DNA from: CAVUWL01 sp963700105
Lineage (GTDB): Bacteria > Actinomycetota > Thermoleophilia > Solirubrobacterales > 70-9
Length of the DNA: 64,000 bases
Assembly (NCBI GenBank): GCA_963700105.1
Contig: CAVOWL010000006.1
Location: forward strand, 124,001 to 188,000
Reading direction: 5' to 3'
Shown: positions 27,197 to 36,236 of the stretch, in pieces
How positions within the stretch are numbered: the first letter of the stretch is position 1
Layout: each line of letters begins with the position of its first letter
Program-made: the position numbers and the translations under genes
The notes under the pieces: model-generated
The model's input: the letters and a program-made list of their open reading frames with translations, nothing else
Told to the model about the DNA's origin: nothing
Database searches by the model: none

Positions 27197-29992
27197 TCAG
27201 CGTTGGGCGCGCCGAAGGCGCCCCGTGCGCCTGCCCCTCCTTGGCCTACACGCCGTCTTCGTCCTCACCTGCTGGGTCAGCGTTTTGCCGTTTTGGGCGT
27301 CAAATTCGACCGTGGAGACGGTCGGGGCGCCGCAGAGACTCTGGGTGTTTGAGAGGTAGCCCTGCGAGCCGCCGAAGAGAGTGAAGCGAAAGTTTCCAAT
27401 CGCAGCGTCTGGCACCACGGGCACCACCGTTTTGAGGCGCCCGGTATCACCCAGAGTGGAGGATTCTGCCTCTGGCATCAGGGTGACCTGACCGCCAAGG
27501 ATGAAGGCGAGGTGGGGAAGAACGCCGAAGCCCGAAACAGCGTAGACGGGTCCCTTGAGCGGGGCTTCAAGCAGCGGGGTATTCGTAGTAGCTTCGCCTA
27601 TCGCCTGGCGCCCTGCGCAGTGATCAGAAGCGAGTTCTGAGCGATCGCAGATGTTGCCGAGGTGGCGCTGATCGATCTCGAAGGCTTTGGGGAGGGTGAC
27701 TGCGATCGATTTGATGTTCGCATCACCCGCGCGGGTATTGAGTTCGATCGCGAGGCTCGGGTCCTTACTTCTGGCTGTGTCCTTATGGCCTCCGAGTTGG
27801 GTGACCGACATCTTGGGCGCGAAGGGCAGTATTTCGCAGTTGACTGCAATAAAGGGCGAGCTGAACGCGACCGCGGTGCCCTGGTCGCCTACGCCTTCGG
27901 AAGTCGTGTGGAATTCAGAACAATTGGTGGGGTTGATCATGAAATTGGGCTTATCGATGTTGACGCGGATTTCCCGCATCCGGATCGGAATCCCGCCGAT
28001 GATCTCGGGTACGGTTTCGGAATCGGCAACGACCTGGGCGTCGAGCGGATCGATGTGGAGCGCAACCCGGACTACGACGGTGCCGTAGTCATAAGGTCCT
28101 GCCAGCGCCGGGGTGATTGCAACTAGGCTGAGCGGGGCGCCCTGGAAGGGGCCGGCGAAGTAGACCTTCCCCACCGCGTGGAAGGGATGGGGACCCGGGC
28201 CTGCGGCCACATCGCTGGTGCCGATTTCGCTGCTGGCCGGGCAACTTGGATCAGCCTGCTCGACCTTGCCAGCGGTGTCCGCAGCCGCTGTGATGTCGCC
28301 CTCCGGGCAGTAGGTGATGCCGTGGAGGTTGGCGGTCAGGCCGGGCGGCATGGTGAAGTTCAACTTGCCCAGGTACTGGTCACCGTCTTCGCGGTTCAGC
28401 TTCAAGGTAAAAGAGCTGAAGGCGCCGGCGGTCGGGTTGGTGGTGCCGGCTTCTAGCGTCGGGTGGAATGGACGGACCTGGCCCGGGCATTCGGAGTCGT
28501 TGGGCCCCGAATTGAGGCCAAAGATCTGGGTCGATTCCTGTTCGGCGAGCGTCGTGTTCCAGGGGTAGAAAACGGCCTTCGTAGTGTAGATTGTGCAGCT
28601 CGTTGGGGTCGCCATCAAACCGCGATCTGAAGCGAACAAATGGAGGACGAAGTTTTCGAATGGCGCCTGCGGCAGATCTTCAAAGTAGGCAGTAAGCTGG
28701 CCCGTGACGGGGTTGGGATTGAACGAGCCGACCAGCTTGACGTTCATCCCGAAGCCCGAGGCGGTGAGGAAGAGGCGGTACTGGTTGTTTGGTAGCGGTT
28801 CCCCGATGTAGACGGCACCTTCGAGGGGCCCATTGAGGGCCTGGGTTCCGATCGTGAAGGTTCCGATCTTGGAATGATTCGGGCATTCGGCCGGCCCCTC
28901 GGAGCCGAAATTTGCCTGCGCATCAGTGCAGGCAGTCTGACCGTCCGCCGCATCGGGATTGATCGTGAATCCTTCGGGGAGGGTGACGATCGCGCCCTTT
29001 AGCTCGGAGGGCGAGGCAGCGAATCCCAGGAACTGTGGAGCGCTCAACTCGATGTTCAGACCGGAAGGTGCATCAGTTTCGCTTGTCGTCGGATTTGCAT
29101 AGAGAACCGGGGTAAAGACCTCCAGAGCGCAGCCCGTTGTCGCCGGATAACTGGCTTCAACTCGTGAGGGATGATCCGGGTCCTGATAGGTCTGGACTTC
29201 GAGCGTGGTAACTAGAGGCTGGCCGGTACAGGTGGTTGGATTGTCGATTAGGGGATGAACCGGGAGGCTTGCCAAAACGGGCTTCCCCAGGCAGCTGGTA
29301 CTGGCAAGCCCGATGCAGTTTGATGGTTCCCCCGGAGCGCCTTTGGGGAAGCGTTCGGAATTGTGGGTTTCATCGGCGGGGAATCCCCAGAGGGTTAGGT
29401 TGGCGCCGGCCAGCGGAATCTTCTCAGTGATATTAGAGACCGTGAAGCGAAGCCCGTAATCACTCTCGGTACGCACTGCGACCGGGATCTCGATCGGAAT
29501 GTTCAAGCCGGGAACGATGAAGGCAAAAAGCGCAGTCTGGTTGCCCGAAGGTTCAAGGTCGAATATCGGCGCCGTTCCGAACAGGTGGTTTGGATCGCCT
29601 TCATAGTTAGCACGGATGGTGATGAGCCCCGCTTGAGAGTTGGATGGGCACTGGTCCAAGGCAAAGTCCGATGATGTGCAGTGGGTGATCGCGTAGGGAT
29701 TGCCGAAGACCCCCTCGGGGGCGTTGAAGGTCACCGTCTGGGCAGCCTCGGGGGTACCGGGGTTTTGGAGGGCGAATGACGTTGAAAGATCCGGATGCCC
29801 GCCGGCCTGGGTGGTCGAGGTGGTCGTGGAGAAAGATTCGATCCCCTCGCTCGCCTGAGCTGGGGCAGCATGCGCAGCCACGGACAGTAACCCTGCAACG
29901 AGGCAGAGGGTGAGACGCACGGCGTGCCTCAGCGTGGCCTCGACGCGGCCGAAGTGCGGATTCATGATCGGTGTCTCTTTGCAGGTCTGCAT
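27197..29992 (-). CDS. P5b: secreted four-repeat CPxxSxIG protein
   Basis: 931 residues. This is the only gene in the three operons separated from its upstream neighbour by a gap (12 nt after P4b); GAGGTG, overlapping the P4b stop, serves ATG 29992. ATG 29965 is an alternative. The signal ends AQA-SEGIESF, then TTTSTTQAGGHPDLSTSF without the insertion seen in P5a. Cys modules: CPSNSQAG (about 112), CPNHSKIG (about 370), CPASSEIG (about 580) and CDRSELASDHC (about 780). Between modules 2 and 3 runs the conserved GLMATPTSCTIY. The last domain has GRLKTVVPVVPDAAIGNF and GYLSNTQSLC, then KTACRPRRGRRTGRLRRAQR. It is the cleanest representative of the P5 family here. Confidence 0.92.
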   Translation of the reverse strand: MQTCKETPIMNPHFGRVEATLRHAVRLTLCLVAGLLSVAAHAAPAQASEGIESFSTTTSTTQAGGHPDLSTSFALQNPGTPEAAQTVTFNAPEGVFGNPYAITHCTSSDFALDQCPSNSQAGLITIRANYEGDPNHLFGTAPIFDLEPSGNQTALFAFIVPGLNIPIEIPVAVRTESDYGLRFTVSNITEKIPLAGANLTLWGFPADETHNSERFPKGAPGEPSNCIGLASTSCLGKPVLASLPVHPLIDNPTTCTGQPLVTTLEVQTYQDPDHPSRVEASYPATTGCALEVFTPVLYANPTTSETDAPSGLNIELSAPQFLGFAASPSELKGAIVTLPEGFTINPDAADGQTACTDAQANFGSEGPAECPNHSKIGTFTIGTQALNGPLEGAVYIGEPLPNNQYRLFLTASGFGMNVKLVGSFNPNPVTGQLTAYFEDLPQAPFENFVLHLFASDRGLMATPTSCTIYTTKAVFYPWNTTLAEQESTQIFGLNSGPNDSECPGQVRPFHPTLEAGTTNPTAGAFSSFTLKLNREDGDQYLGKLNFTMPPGLTANLHGITYCPEGDITAAADTAGKVEQADPSCPASSEIGTSDVAAGPGPHPFHAVGKVYFAGPFQGAPLSLVAITPALAGPYDYGTVVVRVALHIDPLDAQVVADSETVPEIIGGIPIRMREIRVNIDKPNFMINPTNCSEFHTTSEGVGDQGTAVAFSSPFIAVNCEILPFAPKMSVTQLGGHKDTARSKDPSLAIELNTRAGDANIKSIAVTLPKAFEIDQRHLGNICDRSELASDHCAGRQAIGEATTNTPLLEAPLKGPVYAVSGFGVLPHLAFILGGQVTLMPEAESSTLGDTGRLKTVVPVVPDAAIGNFRFTLFGGSQGYLSNTQSLCGAPTVSTVEFDAQNGKTLTQQVRTKTACRPRRGRRTGRLRRAQR

Positions 29993-30004
29993 CTTGGTTG
30001 CACC

Positions 30005-33000
30005 TCAGCCACGGCGTCCTCCCTGACCGCGGCGGGTCTTCGTGTGAGAATGTCCGTGTCGGAGCACGGTCGTTCGGCGTTTAGAGACGCATTTGCCTTG
30101 ACTCTTGCGGAAGCCGGCTTTGCACATGGGGGCGACCGAGTTTGTCGTGGGCGCTCCCGCTTCGCTGGCGATGCTCGGCGGCGGGGGAGCTTCGCTTCCC
30201 GCGCCGTGGCACTCGTCGGAGGCTTTGCACTGGATTTCAGGCGGCGAGTATGGAAAGCCGCCGAGGGAGCGAGCGTCATAGATCTTGACGGTGTTGCCGT
30301 TTTCGTCCTGTTCGACCAGCTTGTCGCGGGTAAAGAAGTAGGCGTCGGTGCCGTCGGCGCTGACGCTCAGGAGCCTCGAGCCAAAGGGGCTATTGCCGGT
30401 GGAGATGAGATCGACGCAGCCCCCGGGGATATCGCAAGGTTCGGCTCCCTGAACGGCCTCGGTCCCGTCTGGCTCCCACTCGTAGGCGTCTTCCCTTTCG
30501 TTGAGGTCCCTGGGGATGATCCCTTCGAGCGAGTTAAAGAAGACGCGACCGTCTTCACTCAGGCTGAGCCCGTTCGGGACCAATGTTGAGTCCGCGGTTG
30601 CCTGCGTCGCGTTCGGATTGCAGGAGGCGCATTCGATCCTGTCCTCGGTCGGAGCATCGCGGAATACCTCCCGGTGACCGGCACTGTCGTAGCCAGTCAG
30701 CGGCAGGGTCGAGGTGAAGACGGCAAATTCACCGGAGGGTGTCAACTCAAAGTCGCCAGAACGGCTGACGCCCGGTGTGCTGACGCTGTCCACCACCATC
30801 GGGTTATCGGTATTTGGGTCCGCTGGAATGACGGCCGGCCCGTAGGAGGCTAGGTTGGTCTTCCCTGAGTTTGAAACATACAGAGAGTCTGAATCGGCCG
30901 CAAGGCCGATCGAACCGCTCAGCAGACCTGCGCCGATCGGAGCGCCGACCGAATCACCAGAGGGGTCGAACTCCGCCACCTGATTACCTTCGTCAACGTA
31001 GACGTTGCCTGTAGAAGGATCCACCGCGACCCCTTGGGACGGGTTGGCAGTGAGCTGGCCCAAATCGTTGCCCGATGCTTCATACACCTCAGTGGTACCA
31101 TTTCCAGCGAGGGTGCCACCATCGACGACGTAGATCCTCCCGTCCGGGCCAACCGCAACCCCGGTCGGGTATTCGATCGTCGAGAAGCTGTTGATCGGGC
31201 TGCCGCTAGAGCTGAACACGTGGACTCCGCTGAGCAGGCCGGTCACGTAGACTTCTCCCGTCGAGCCCACCGCTACGCCGGTAGGAAGCCCGACGCCTTT
31301 GATTTCGGAGATATTGGTTCCGGAGGAGTTGAACTTCTTGACGGTTCCTTCCAAAGGCGCCGGCACATAGAGGTCACCGGTCGACTGATCAACGGCTATC
31401 TCCCCGGGGATCGAGAATTCAGTATAGGCCCCACCGATGGAGATCTTTCCTTCTACTCCAAAGCTCAGAACCGGTTGACCTGTGTCGGTGAATTTCGACA
31501 CGTAGGCGACGTGACCGAAGGATACATTGCCAATTTCAAGCACATAGACGTCGCCCGAAGCGTGTTCCACCGCCACCCCCGTCGGTGTGATAAATGAGCC
31601 GATTGAACGCAGGAACGGGTGTTGTGGTTCCGGCAGCGCCGCATTTGCGCTCGACTCCAGGGTCGCCACAAAGTGAGGAGCGCCTCCCGGGCGAACGACG
31701 TAGAGGTTGGGGGCGTTGGGGACGCCTTCAGAGCCGTCGAGCTGCTCGGGGGAGAGGAAGTAGATCGTGCCATCGCCTGAGGCCACTCCCCCACCCCCGC
31801 CGATCGCGACGTCACCGCAGTTAGCTTCGGTGCCGGTCGTATTCCAGTGGACGTGCTTGGTGTTTGAGGCGGGATCACAGCTGGAGCTATCGCCGGGCTG
31901 TCCGGGGGTTTCGGTTTCTCCTTTGGAGATCAGGGTGAGCGGCTTTCCTTCTTCCCACATGTAGATGTCTGGGCCGCTGTGGGCGCTGTCTTGGTTGGTC
32001 AGATGTTCTTCAGAGGAGAAGAAGACCTTGGTGCCATCGGAGGTCATCCCGTCAAAGAGGACCCCTTCTTTGGCTCCTGGGGTCAGTTCTGTCGTTTTGG
32101 AGGAGTCCCCGACGTTCATGTAGAGGTGCCAGTACTTGGCGTTGCCAACTTCGGAGACGAGCTGGCCGATCAGGATGTGGGAGCCATCGGAGGAGATATC
32201 GAGCTCGCCGATGCCCGAGCCGCTCATCGTTTGACCTGAGGGGGTCTTTGAGACGACCTTGGTTTCTTCGGTCTTCAGGTTTCGGTCATAGATCGAGAGG
32301 TCGGTGCCGTTGTTGTTTCCTTCGGGCTCAAACTGGGATTTGGAGCCAAAGATGAAGTGTTCGCCATTGGCGGAGAGGTCTTTGCCGATATAGCCTTCGG
32401 GCTTGGCTTTGGGTTGGGGGATAGAGCCGGCCATGCCCTGCACGAGTTCTCCGTTTGGCAGGTGGATCGGCTCCCCGGTTTCTGTTTGACCGGGGCCAAA
32501 GCAGGGCGAGCAGATTTCTTCTCCGCCGAAGGCCAGGGTGTCTAGGCTTGCGTCTGCTTCCAGCAGGGTCGAGGCGAAGGGGCCTTTGGCTGAGGGGTCA
32601 TTGGCGGGGATGCCGACGTACTTGGTGCTCCAGCCTTCGGGGCCGCGGGTGGCGACGTAGGCATCCAGACCATCATTAGTCGGGTGGCCGGTGTTCGGGA
32701 TTGCTCCTTCATGAACGCCGTAGAGGATCCGCGACGGTTCTTTCGCCTCGGGATAACCGGAAAACGGCGTTTGGCCCGGCACCAGGCTGGACTCGACGTC
32801 GTAGCCACCGGTGTCGGCGGCGGAGGCCAGCTCGTAGGCGCGGCAGTCGAGGAGCAAGGCGGCTCCGGTCTGCTGACGAACATGCGCGTTGGGGCAGTGA
32901 TCCGTCGCAGCTTGGGGTTCCGCAAACGCAGCCGAAGGGGCGGCCACCGTGACTGCTCCCAGTGCGAGCGAGATAACAGCGGCGCCGATACACACCGGCG

Positions 33001-33085
33001 CCTCACGAGCTAGGCCCCCGCACCTATTTCTCCCACCTGACACGATTGCGCGCCGATCGGCGCGCGCTTTTAGCGAAAAGCTCAT
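30005..33085 (-). CDS. P4b: short P4 protein lacking the N-terminal NHL/Fn3 half
   Basis: 1026 residues; ATG 33085 overlaps the stop of the small gene upstream (ATGA). The signal peptide (VISLALGAVTVAAPSAAFA-EP) leads directly to CPNAHVRQQTGAALLLDCRAYELAS at about residue 62, so about 650 residues present in P4a and P4c are missing. A PD40-like region to about 480, a nested NHL block (about 485-770; ITPTGVAVEHASGDVYVLE), final PD40-like blades (LSEDGRVFFNSLEG, GTDAYFFTRDKL), CKASDECHGAG (about 955) and MCKAGFRKSQGKCVSKRR with a basic tail follow. Bases 31630-32661 are almost identical to part of P4c. The N-terminus is a proper signal, so this looks like a functional variant rather than a broken gene. 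Confidence 0.92.
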   Translation of the reverse strand: MSFSLKARADRRAIVSGGRNRCGGLAREAPVCIGAAVISLALGAVTVAAPSAAFAEPQAATDHCPNAHVRQQTGAALLLDCRAYELASAADTGGYDVESSLVPGQTPFSGYPEAKEPSRILYGVHEGAIPNTGHPTNDGLDAYVATRGPEGWSTKYVGIPANDPSAKGPFASTLLEADASLDTLAFGGEEICSPCFGPGQTETGEPIHLPNGELVQGMAGSIPQPKAKPEGYIGKDLSANGEHFIFGSKSQFEPEGNNNGTDLSIYDRNLKTEETKVVSKTPSGQTMSGSGIGELDISSDGSHILIGQLVSEVGNAKYWHLYMNVGDSSKTTELTPGAKEGVLFDGMTSDGTKVFFSSEEHLTNQDSAHSGPDIYMWEEGKPLTLISKGETETPGQPGDSSSCDPASNTKHVHWNTTGTEANCGDVAIGGGGGVASGDGTIYFLSPEQLDGSEGVPNAPNLYVVRPGGAPHFVATLESSANAALPEPQHPFLRSIGSFITPTGVAVEHASGDVYVLEIGNVSFGHVAYVSKFTDTGQPVLSFGVEGKISIGGAYTEFSIPGEIAVDQSTGDLYVPAPLEGTVKKFNSSGTNISEIKGVGLPTGVAVGSTGEVYVTGLLSGVHVFSSSGSPINSFSTIEYPTGVAVGPDGRIYVVDGGTLAGNGTTEVYEASGNDLGQLTANPSQGVAVDPSTGNVYVDEGNQVAEFDPSGDSVGAPIGAGLLSGSIGLAADSDSLYVSNSGKTNLASYGPAVIPADPNTDNPMVVDSVSTPGVSRSGDFELTPSGEFAVFTSTLPLTGYDSAGHREVFRDAPTEDRIECASCNPNATQATADSTLVPNGLSLSEDGRVFFNSLEGIIPRDLNEREDAYEWEPDGTEAVQGAEPCDIPGGCVDLISTGNSPFGSRLLSVSADGTDAYFFTRDKLVEQDENGNTVKIYDARSLGGFPYSPPEIQCKASDECHGAGSEAPPPPSIASEAGAPTTNSVAPMCKAGFRKSQGKCVSKRRTTVLRHGHSHTKTRRGQGGRRG
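31630..32661 (-). repeat. near-identical block shared with 49707-50738
   Basis: About 1032 bp of P4b aligns without gaps (constant offset 18077) to P4c. I count only about seven amino-acid differences in roughly 340 codons (for example PFAST/PFGST, GYIG/GFIG, GQTM/GATM, AKEG/AKGG). Sequence on both sides diverges abruptly: after GACGTAGG at 32661 and before CCGGCA near 31630. Confidence 0.85.
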
Positions 33086-33405
33086 CGGTGGATCCTTCGA
33101 TTCTTGTGGCCGCTCTGTGCTTTGCGACCATTGCTGCCCTTGCAGCAGGAAACCTTTAGAGGGGCGCGCTGAGCGGTGGCCCTACCGGTTTCACCCGCCA
33201 CCTGAGCGGTCGCCTTCTTGCGGGCGCCGCAGAGCGAGTCATTGTTTTGGATTAGACCCCGGCTGCCTTTGAGGACGTTAACGGTGAAACGGCCAACCGG
33301 CAGGTCGGGGACTCTTGCAGTTGCCTGGGCCACCTTCGTCAAACAGGCCTCAACTGAGTCGGAGGACGAATCGAGAGTGCCAGTGCGCAAAACTGAGGAA
33401 GTCAT
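33082..33405 (-). CDS. small free-standing C-terminal module of the P3/P5 family
   Basis: 107 residues, joined to both neighbours by ATGA overlaps (33402-33405 with P3b, 33082-33085 with P4b), which is strong evidence that it is translated. LTKVAQATARVPDLPVGRFTVNV, GSRGLIQNNDSLCGARKKATAQV and a final Cys (KVSCCKGSNGRK) followed by a basic HKNRRIHR-type end match the last domain of P3/P5 proteins (VPDAPISNFSLTLDGG...GLLVNSANLC...C-basic tail). No signal peptide is evident, so either it stays inside or an upstream start was lost. It could be a relic of a P5-like gene kept in frame, or a small partner protein. It is absent from operon copies a and c. Confidence 0.75.
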   Translation of the reverse strand: MTSSVLRTGTLDSSSDSVEACLTKVAQATARVPDLPVGRFTVNVLKGSRGLIQNNDSLCGARKKATAQVAGETGRATAQRAPLKVSCCKGSNGRKAQSGHKNRRIHR

Positions 33406-36236
33406 CGGCTGGCCCTCCGGCTGTGGTGAGCTCCAGACTTGCGCCTGTTCTTCTTGGTGCAGGGTGTTTCGAGGACCGGGCTCTGATTCGCGGTCTTGTC
33501 GTTCTGGCCCTCAATCTGGACGTTGACGTTCTCGGTGGCCGAGCATAGGTTGACGGAGTTGACCAGGAGGCCCTTGCTACCCCCATCGAGGTCCAAGCTG
33601 AAGCGGGAGACGGGGGCGTCGGGGATGGTGTTGAAGGTGGTGCGCAGCTGCCCGTGGACGGATTCGACGAAGCCGACCAGGTCGATTTCGATCTGGCCCT
33701 TCAGCTCAGCGACGATGTCTGGGAGTTTTCGTTCACCGCCGTTAGCGCGCAAATAGACCGGCCCTTCGAGCGGCTTTTCAAGTAGCGGGGTTTCGGCTTT
33801 GGCGAAACCGAGCAGGGATCCCGGCGGACAATTGCCGGCCGAAAACTGGACCCGGGTGCAGGGGCTCTTGATGTGGGCGTTGTCGAGGAACTCGGAGTGC
33901 GGAAGGGTGACCGATACGCGCGAGATGTTTGCGTTGGTGCCGCCCCGGGGGAAGGTCAGCTCTGTCTTGAGCCCCGGGTTGCCATTGTGATTAGTGGAAC
34001 CAGAGATCCGAGTGGTGAGTTTTGGAGCGAAGGAAAGGGAGCCGCAGTCGCCGACCTGAAAGCCCTGAGAGGGCTTGGCAAGGGCGCCTTCAGAGCCCGA
34101 GACTTCGGTGTTGACCACCAAGGGCGAGCAGCTGGTGGGATTGAGAGTGAAGTTGGGGCGGTTGAGTTCGAGCAGGACCGAACGCAGCCGCAGCGGGATG
34201 CCTTCGAGGATCTGGGGTAGTGGGTCGGAGACGGCGGTAATTTGCGCCGTCGTTGGGTTGACCCGCAGAGCCGCCCTGACAACGACGTTGCCGAGGTCAT
34301 AGGGACCCGAGACCACCGGAGTGATCACCGCCAGGCTGAGTGGCGCGCCCTTGTAAGGACCGGCGAGATACACGCTGCTCGCTACGTAGACCGGATGAGA
34401 CCCGGCCCCAGCGCCGATTGTCGCCGTCCCGATCTGGGACGCGACCGGGCAGCTGGGGTTGGCCTCCTCCTGAAGACCCGTGTAACCAGAGGATGCTGCC
34501 GCGGCAAGCGCTGCGTCGGAGCAGTAGGGAACCCCACTCAGCGTCGCCAGGAGGCCAGGTGGAGTCCTGACCGTGAGCCCGCTCAAATTCTGGTCCCCGT
34601 CAGCACGGGCCAGTTCGAGCGTGAAAGGAGAGTGAGCACCGGCGGTGTTTCTGAGCGAGCCAACCTGAAGGCTGGGAGAGAAGGGCCTCGTCGAGCCGGG
34701 ACAGGCTTGCCCGTTAGGACCCGATGTCAGTGTGAAAAACTGACTCGATGTCTCCGGTGCAAGGCTCGAGTCCCACGGGGTGAAGGTACTGGTCACCGGG
34801 AAGGTTCCACAGCGAGTAGGGGTGGCGAGCAGCCCACGTTCGGAGCCGAAGAAGTGCATGTTGAAGGCCGTAAGGGGGCTCTCCGGCAGTTCCGAGAACG
34901 AAATCGTTAGCTGTCCGGTCTGGGGGTCCGCGGCGACTGTGCCGGCGAGCTTGATGTGGGTGGCGAACCCGTCGGCGGCGAGGAAGATGCGGTAGCGCTT
35001 GCCCGCGAGCGGCTGGCCAAGATAGACGAAACCGGGCAATGGACCTGGAAGCGCCGAGCTGTCGATCTCAAGGCTCCCGACCTTTGAGAATTCCGGGCAC
35101 TGGGCTTCTTCTTCGGTGCCGAACCTGGCCTCTGCATCGGTGCAGGCGGTCTTGCCGTCAGCCGCGTTCGGGTTGATCGAAAACCCGGCCGGGAGGGTCA
35201 CCGTGGCTGCCCGCAGCTCGGTCGGAGATGGGACCGAGGGACTGAGCTGCTGGGGAACGGTCAAATTAACGTCGATCCCAGAGGGGGAGTCGGTAGCGGT
35301 GGTGGTCGGCTGCGCGTAGAGACTCGGGTTGAAGCTGAGCCGTTCGCATCCTGTCATCTGCGGCCAGGTGTCCGTTTCCTGGGTTTCTCCACCGTCGTAG
35401 GAGAGCACGTCCAGAGAGGATCCGAGCGGAGAATCGCAGGTGGTCGGGTTTTGGAGGAAAGGGGTTTCCGGACTGTTCGACACTTCAGGAGGGATTCCAC
35501 CACCGCACGGTTCCACCATCGTGCTTGGATCGGTGGTGCTCGGGTTGCCGTTGGCGTCGCAGATCCCGAAGTTCAGATAGGACGAGTGGCCTGGCCCGTT
35601 GGGATTGAAGAGTGGGTTGAGACGCAGCGGATCGTGAAGCGGGTTTGCCGGCACGCCCCATAGATCCTCCTGAAAGCTGACCAGCGGGTAATAGTGGAAG
35701 ATAGAGGTAACCGTGGCGTCGAGCCCGTAATCGCTGCCGGTTCGCGAGCTGAGCACCGTGAACTGCGGCGCGTTGTAGAAGAAGACCTTGAACCCGAGGA
35801 GCCCGGCGTCCTGGGGCGGCGGGATTAGGTTGTAGACAGCAGCGTTGAAGGGCAGGGCGGGGTCGCTAGAGATGATGTGGACGATGCCGACCTGGGAGTC
35901 GATTGGGCAATCATCGGATGAGAAATCGGCGAGGGTGCACTGAGGGGTGGCGTGAGGATTGCCGATGAAACCGGGAGGGAAGTGGACGGTGGCGTTTTTC
36001 GCATCCTCGCATTCGCAGGGGTTCGAGCTTCCCTGCACCACTCTATTTGCGACCGAGAAGTAGATCTCCACATCAGGGTGACCGCCCGCCTGGGTCGTCG
36101 ACGGCAGGGCCGAGAAGGCGGTAATCGGCGTGTCGGCCCGTGCGGCCGCCGGCCCGAATGCTGCGAGGAACAACGACAGCGCAGCAGCCGCAGCACCAAG
36201 GCGGCAGTGGAAACGACGAGCCTTGATGGTGCTCAT
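33402..36236 (-). CDS. P3b: secreted four-repeat CPxxSxIG protein
   Basis: 944 residues, ATG 36236 in an ATGA overlap with P2b. Short, normal signal peptide (LGAAAAALSLFLAAFGPAAARA-DTPITAF). Then QAGGHPDVEIYFSVANRVVQG, and Cys modules CPIDSQVG (about 105), CPEFSKVG (about 375), CPVASQIG (about 585) and the shorter CTRVQFSAGNCPPGSLLG (about 795). Between modules 2 and 3 is FFGSERGLLATPTRCGTFPV, conserved in all P3 proteins. C-terminus GLLVNSVNLCS, ETPCTKKNRRKS and a His/Arg tail. The short n-region here suggests that the long ones predicted for P3a and P3c are either extensions or misjudged starts. Confidence 0.92.
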   Translation of the reverse strand: MSTIKARRFHCRLGAAAAALSLFLAAFGPAAARADTPITAFSALPSTTQAGGHPDVEIYFSVANRVVQGSSNPCECEDAKNATVHFPPGFIGNPHATPQCTLADFSSDDCPIDSQVGIVHIISSDPALPFNAAVYNLIPPPQDAGLLGFKVFFYNAPQFTVLSSRTGSDYGLDATVTSIFHYYPLVSFQEDLWGVPANPLHDPLRLNPLFNPNGPGHSSYLNFGICDANGNPSTTDPSTMVEPCGGGIPPEVSNSPETPFLQNPTTCDSPLGSSLDVLSYDGGETQETDTWPQMTGCERLSFNPSLYAQPTTTATDSPSGIDVNLTVPQQLSPSVPSPTELRAATVTLPAGFSINPNAADGKTACTDAEARFGTEEEAQCPEFSKVGSLEIDSSALPGPLPGFVYLGQPLAGKRYRIFLAADGFATHIKLAGTVAADPQTGQLTISFSELPESPLTAFNMHFFGSERGLLATPTRCGTFPVTSTFTPWDSSLAPETSSQFFTLTSGPNGQACPGSTRPFSPSLQVGSLRNTAGAHSPFTLELARADGDQNLSGLTVRTPPGLLATLSGVPYCSDAALAAAASSGYTGLQEEANPSCPVASQIGTATIGAGAGSHPVYVASSVYLAGPYKGAPLSLAVITPVVSGPYDLGNVVVRAALRVNPTTAQITAVSDPLPQILEGIPLRLRSVLLELNRPNFTLNPTSCSPLVVNTEVSGSEGALAKPSQGFQVGDCGSLSFAPKLTTRISGSTNHNGNPGLKTELTFPRGGTNANISRVSVTLPHSEFLDNAHIKSPCTRVQFSAGNCPPGSLLGFAKAETPLLEKPLEGPVYLRANGGERKLPDIVAELKGQIEIDLVGFVESVHGQLRTTFNTIPDAPVSRFSLDLDGGSKGLLVNSVNLCSATENVNVQIEGQNDKTANQSPVLETPCTKKNRRKSGAHHSRRASR

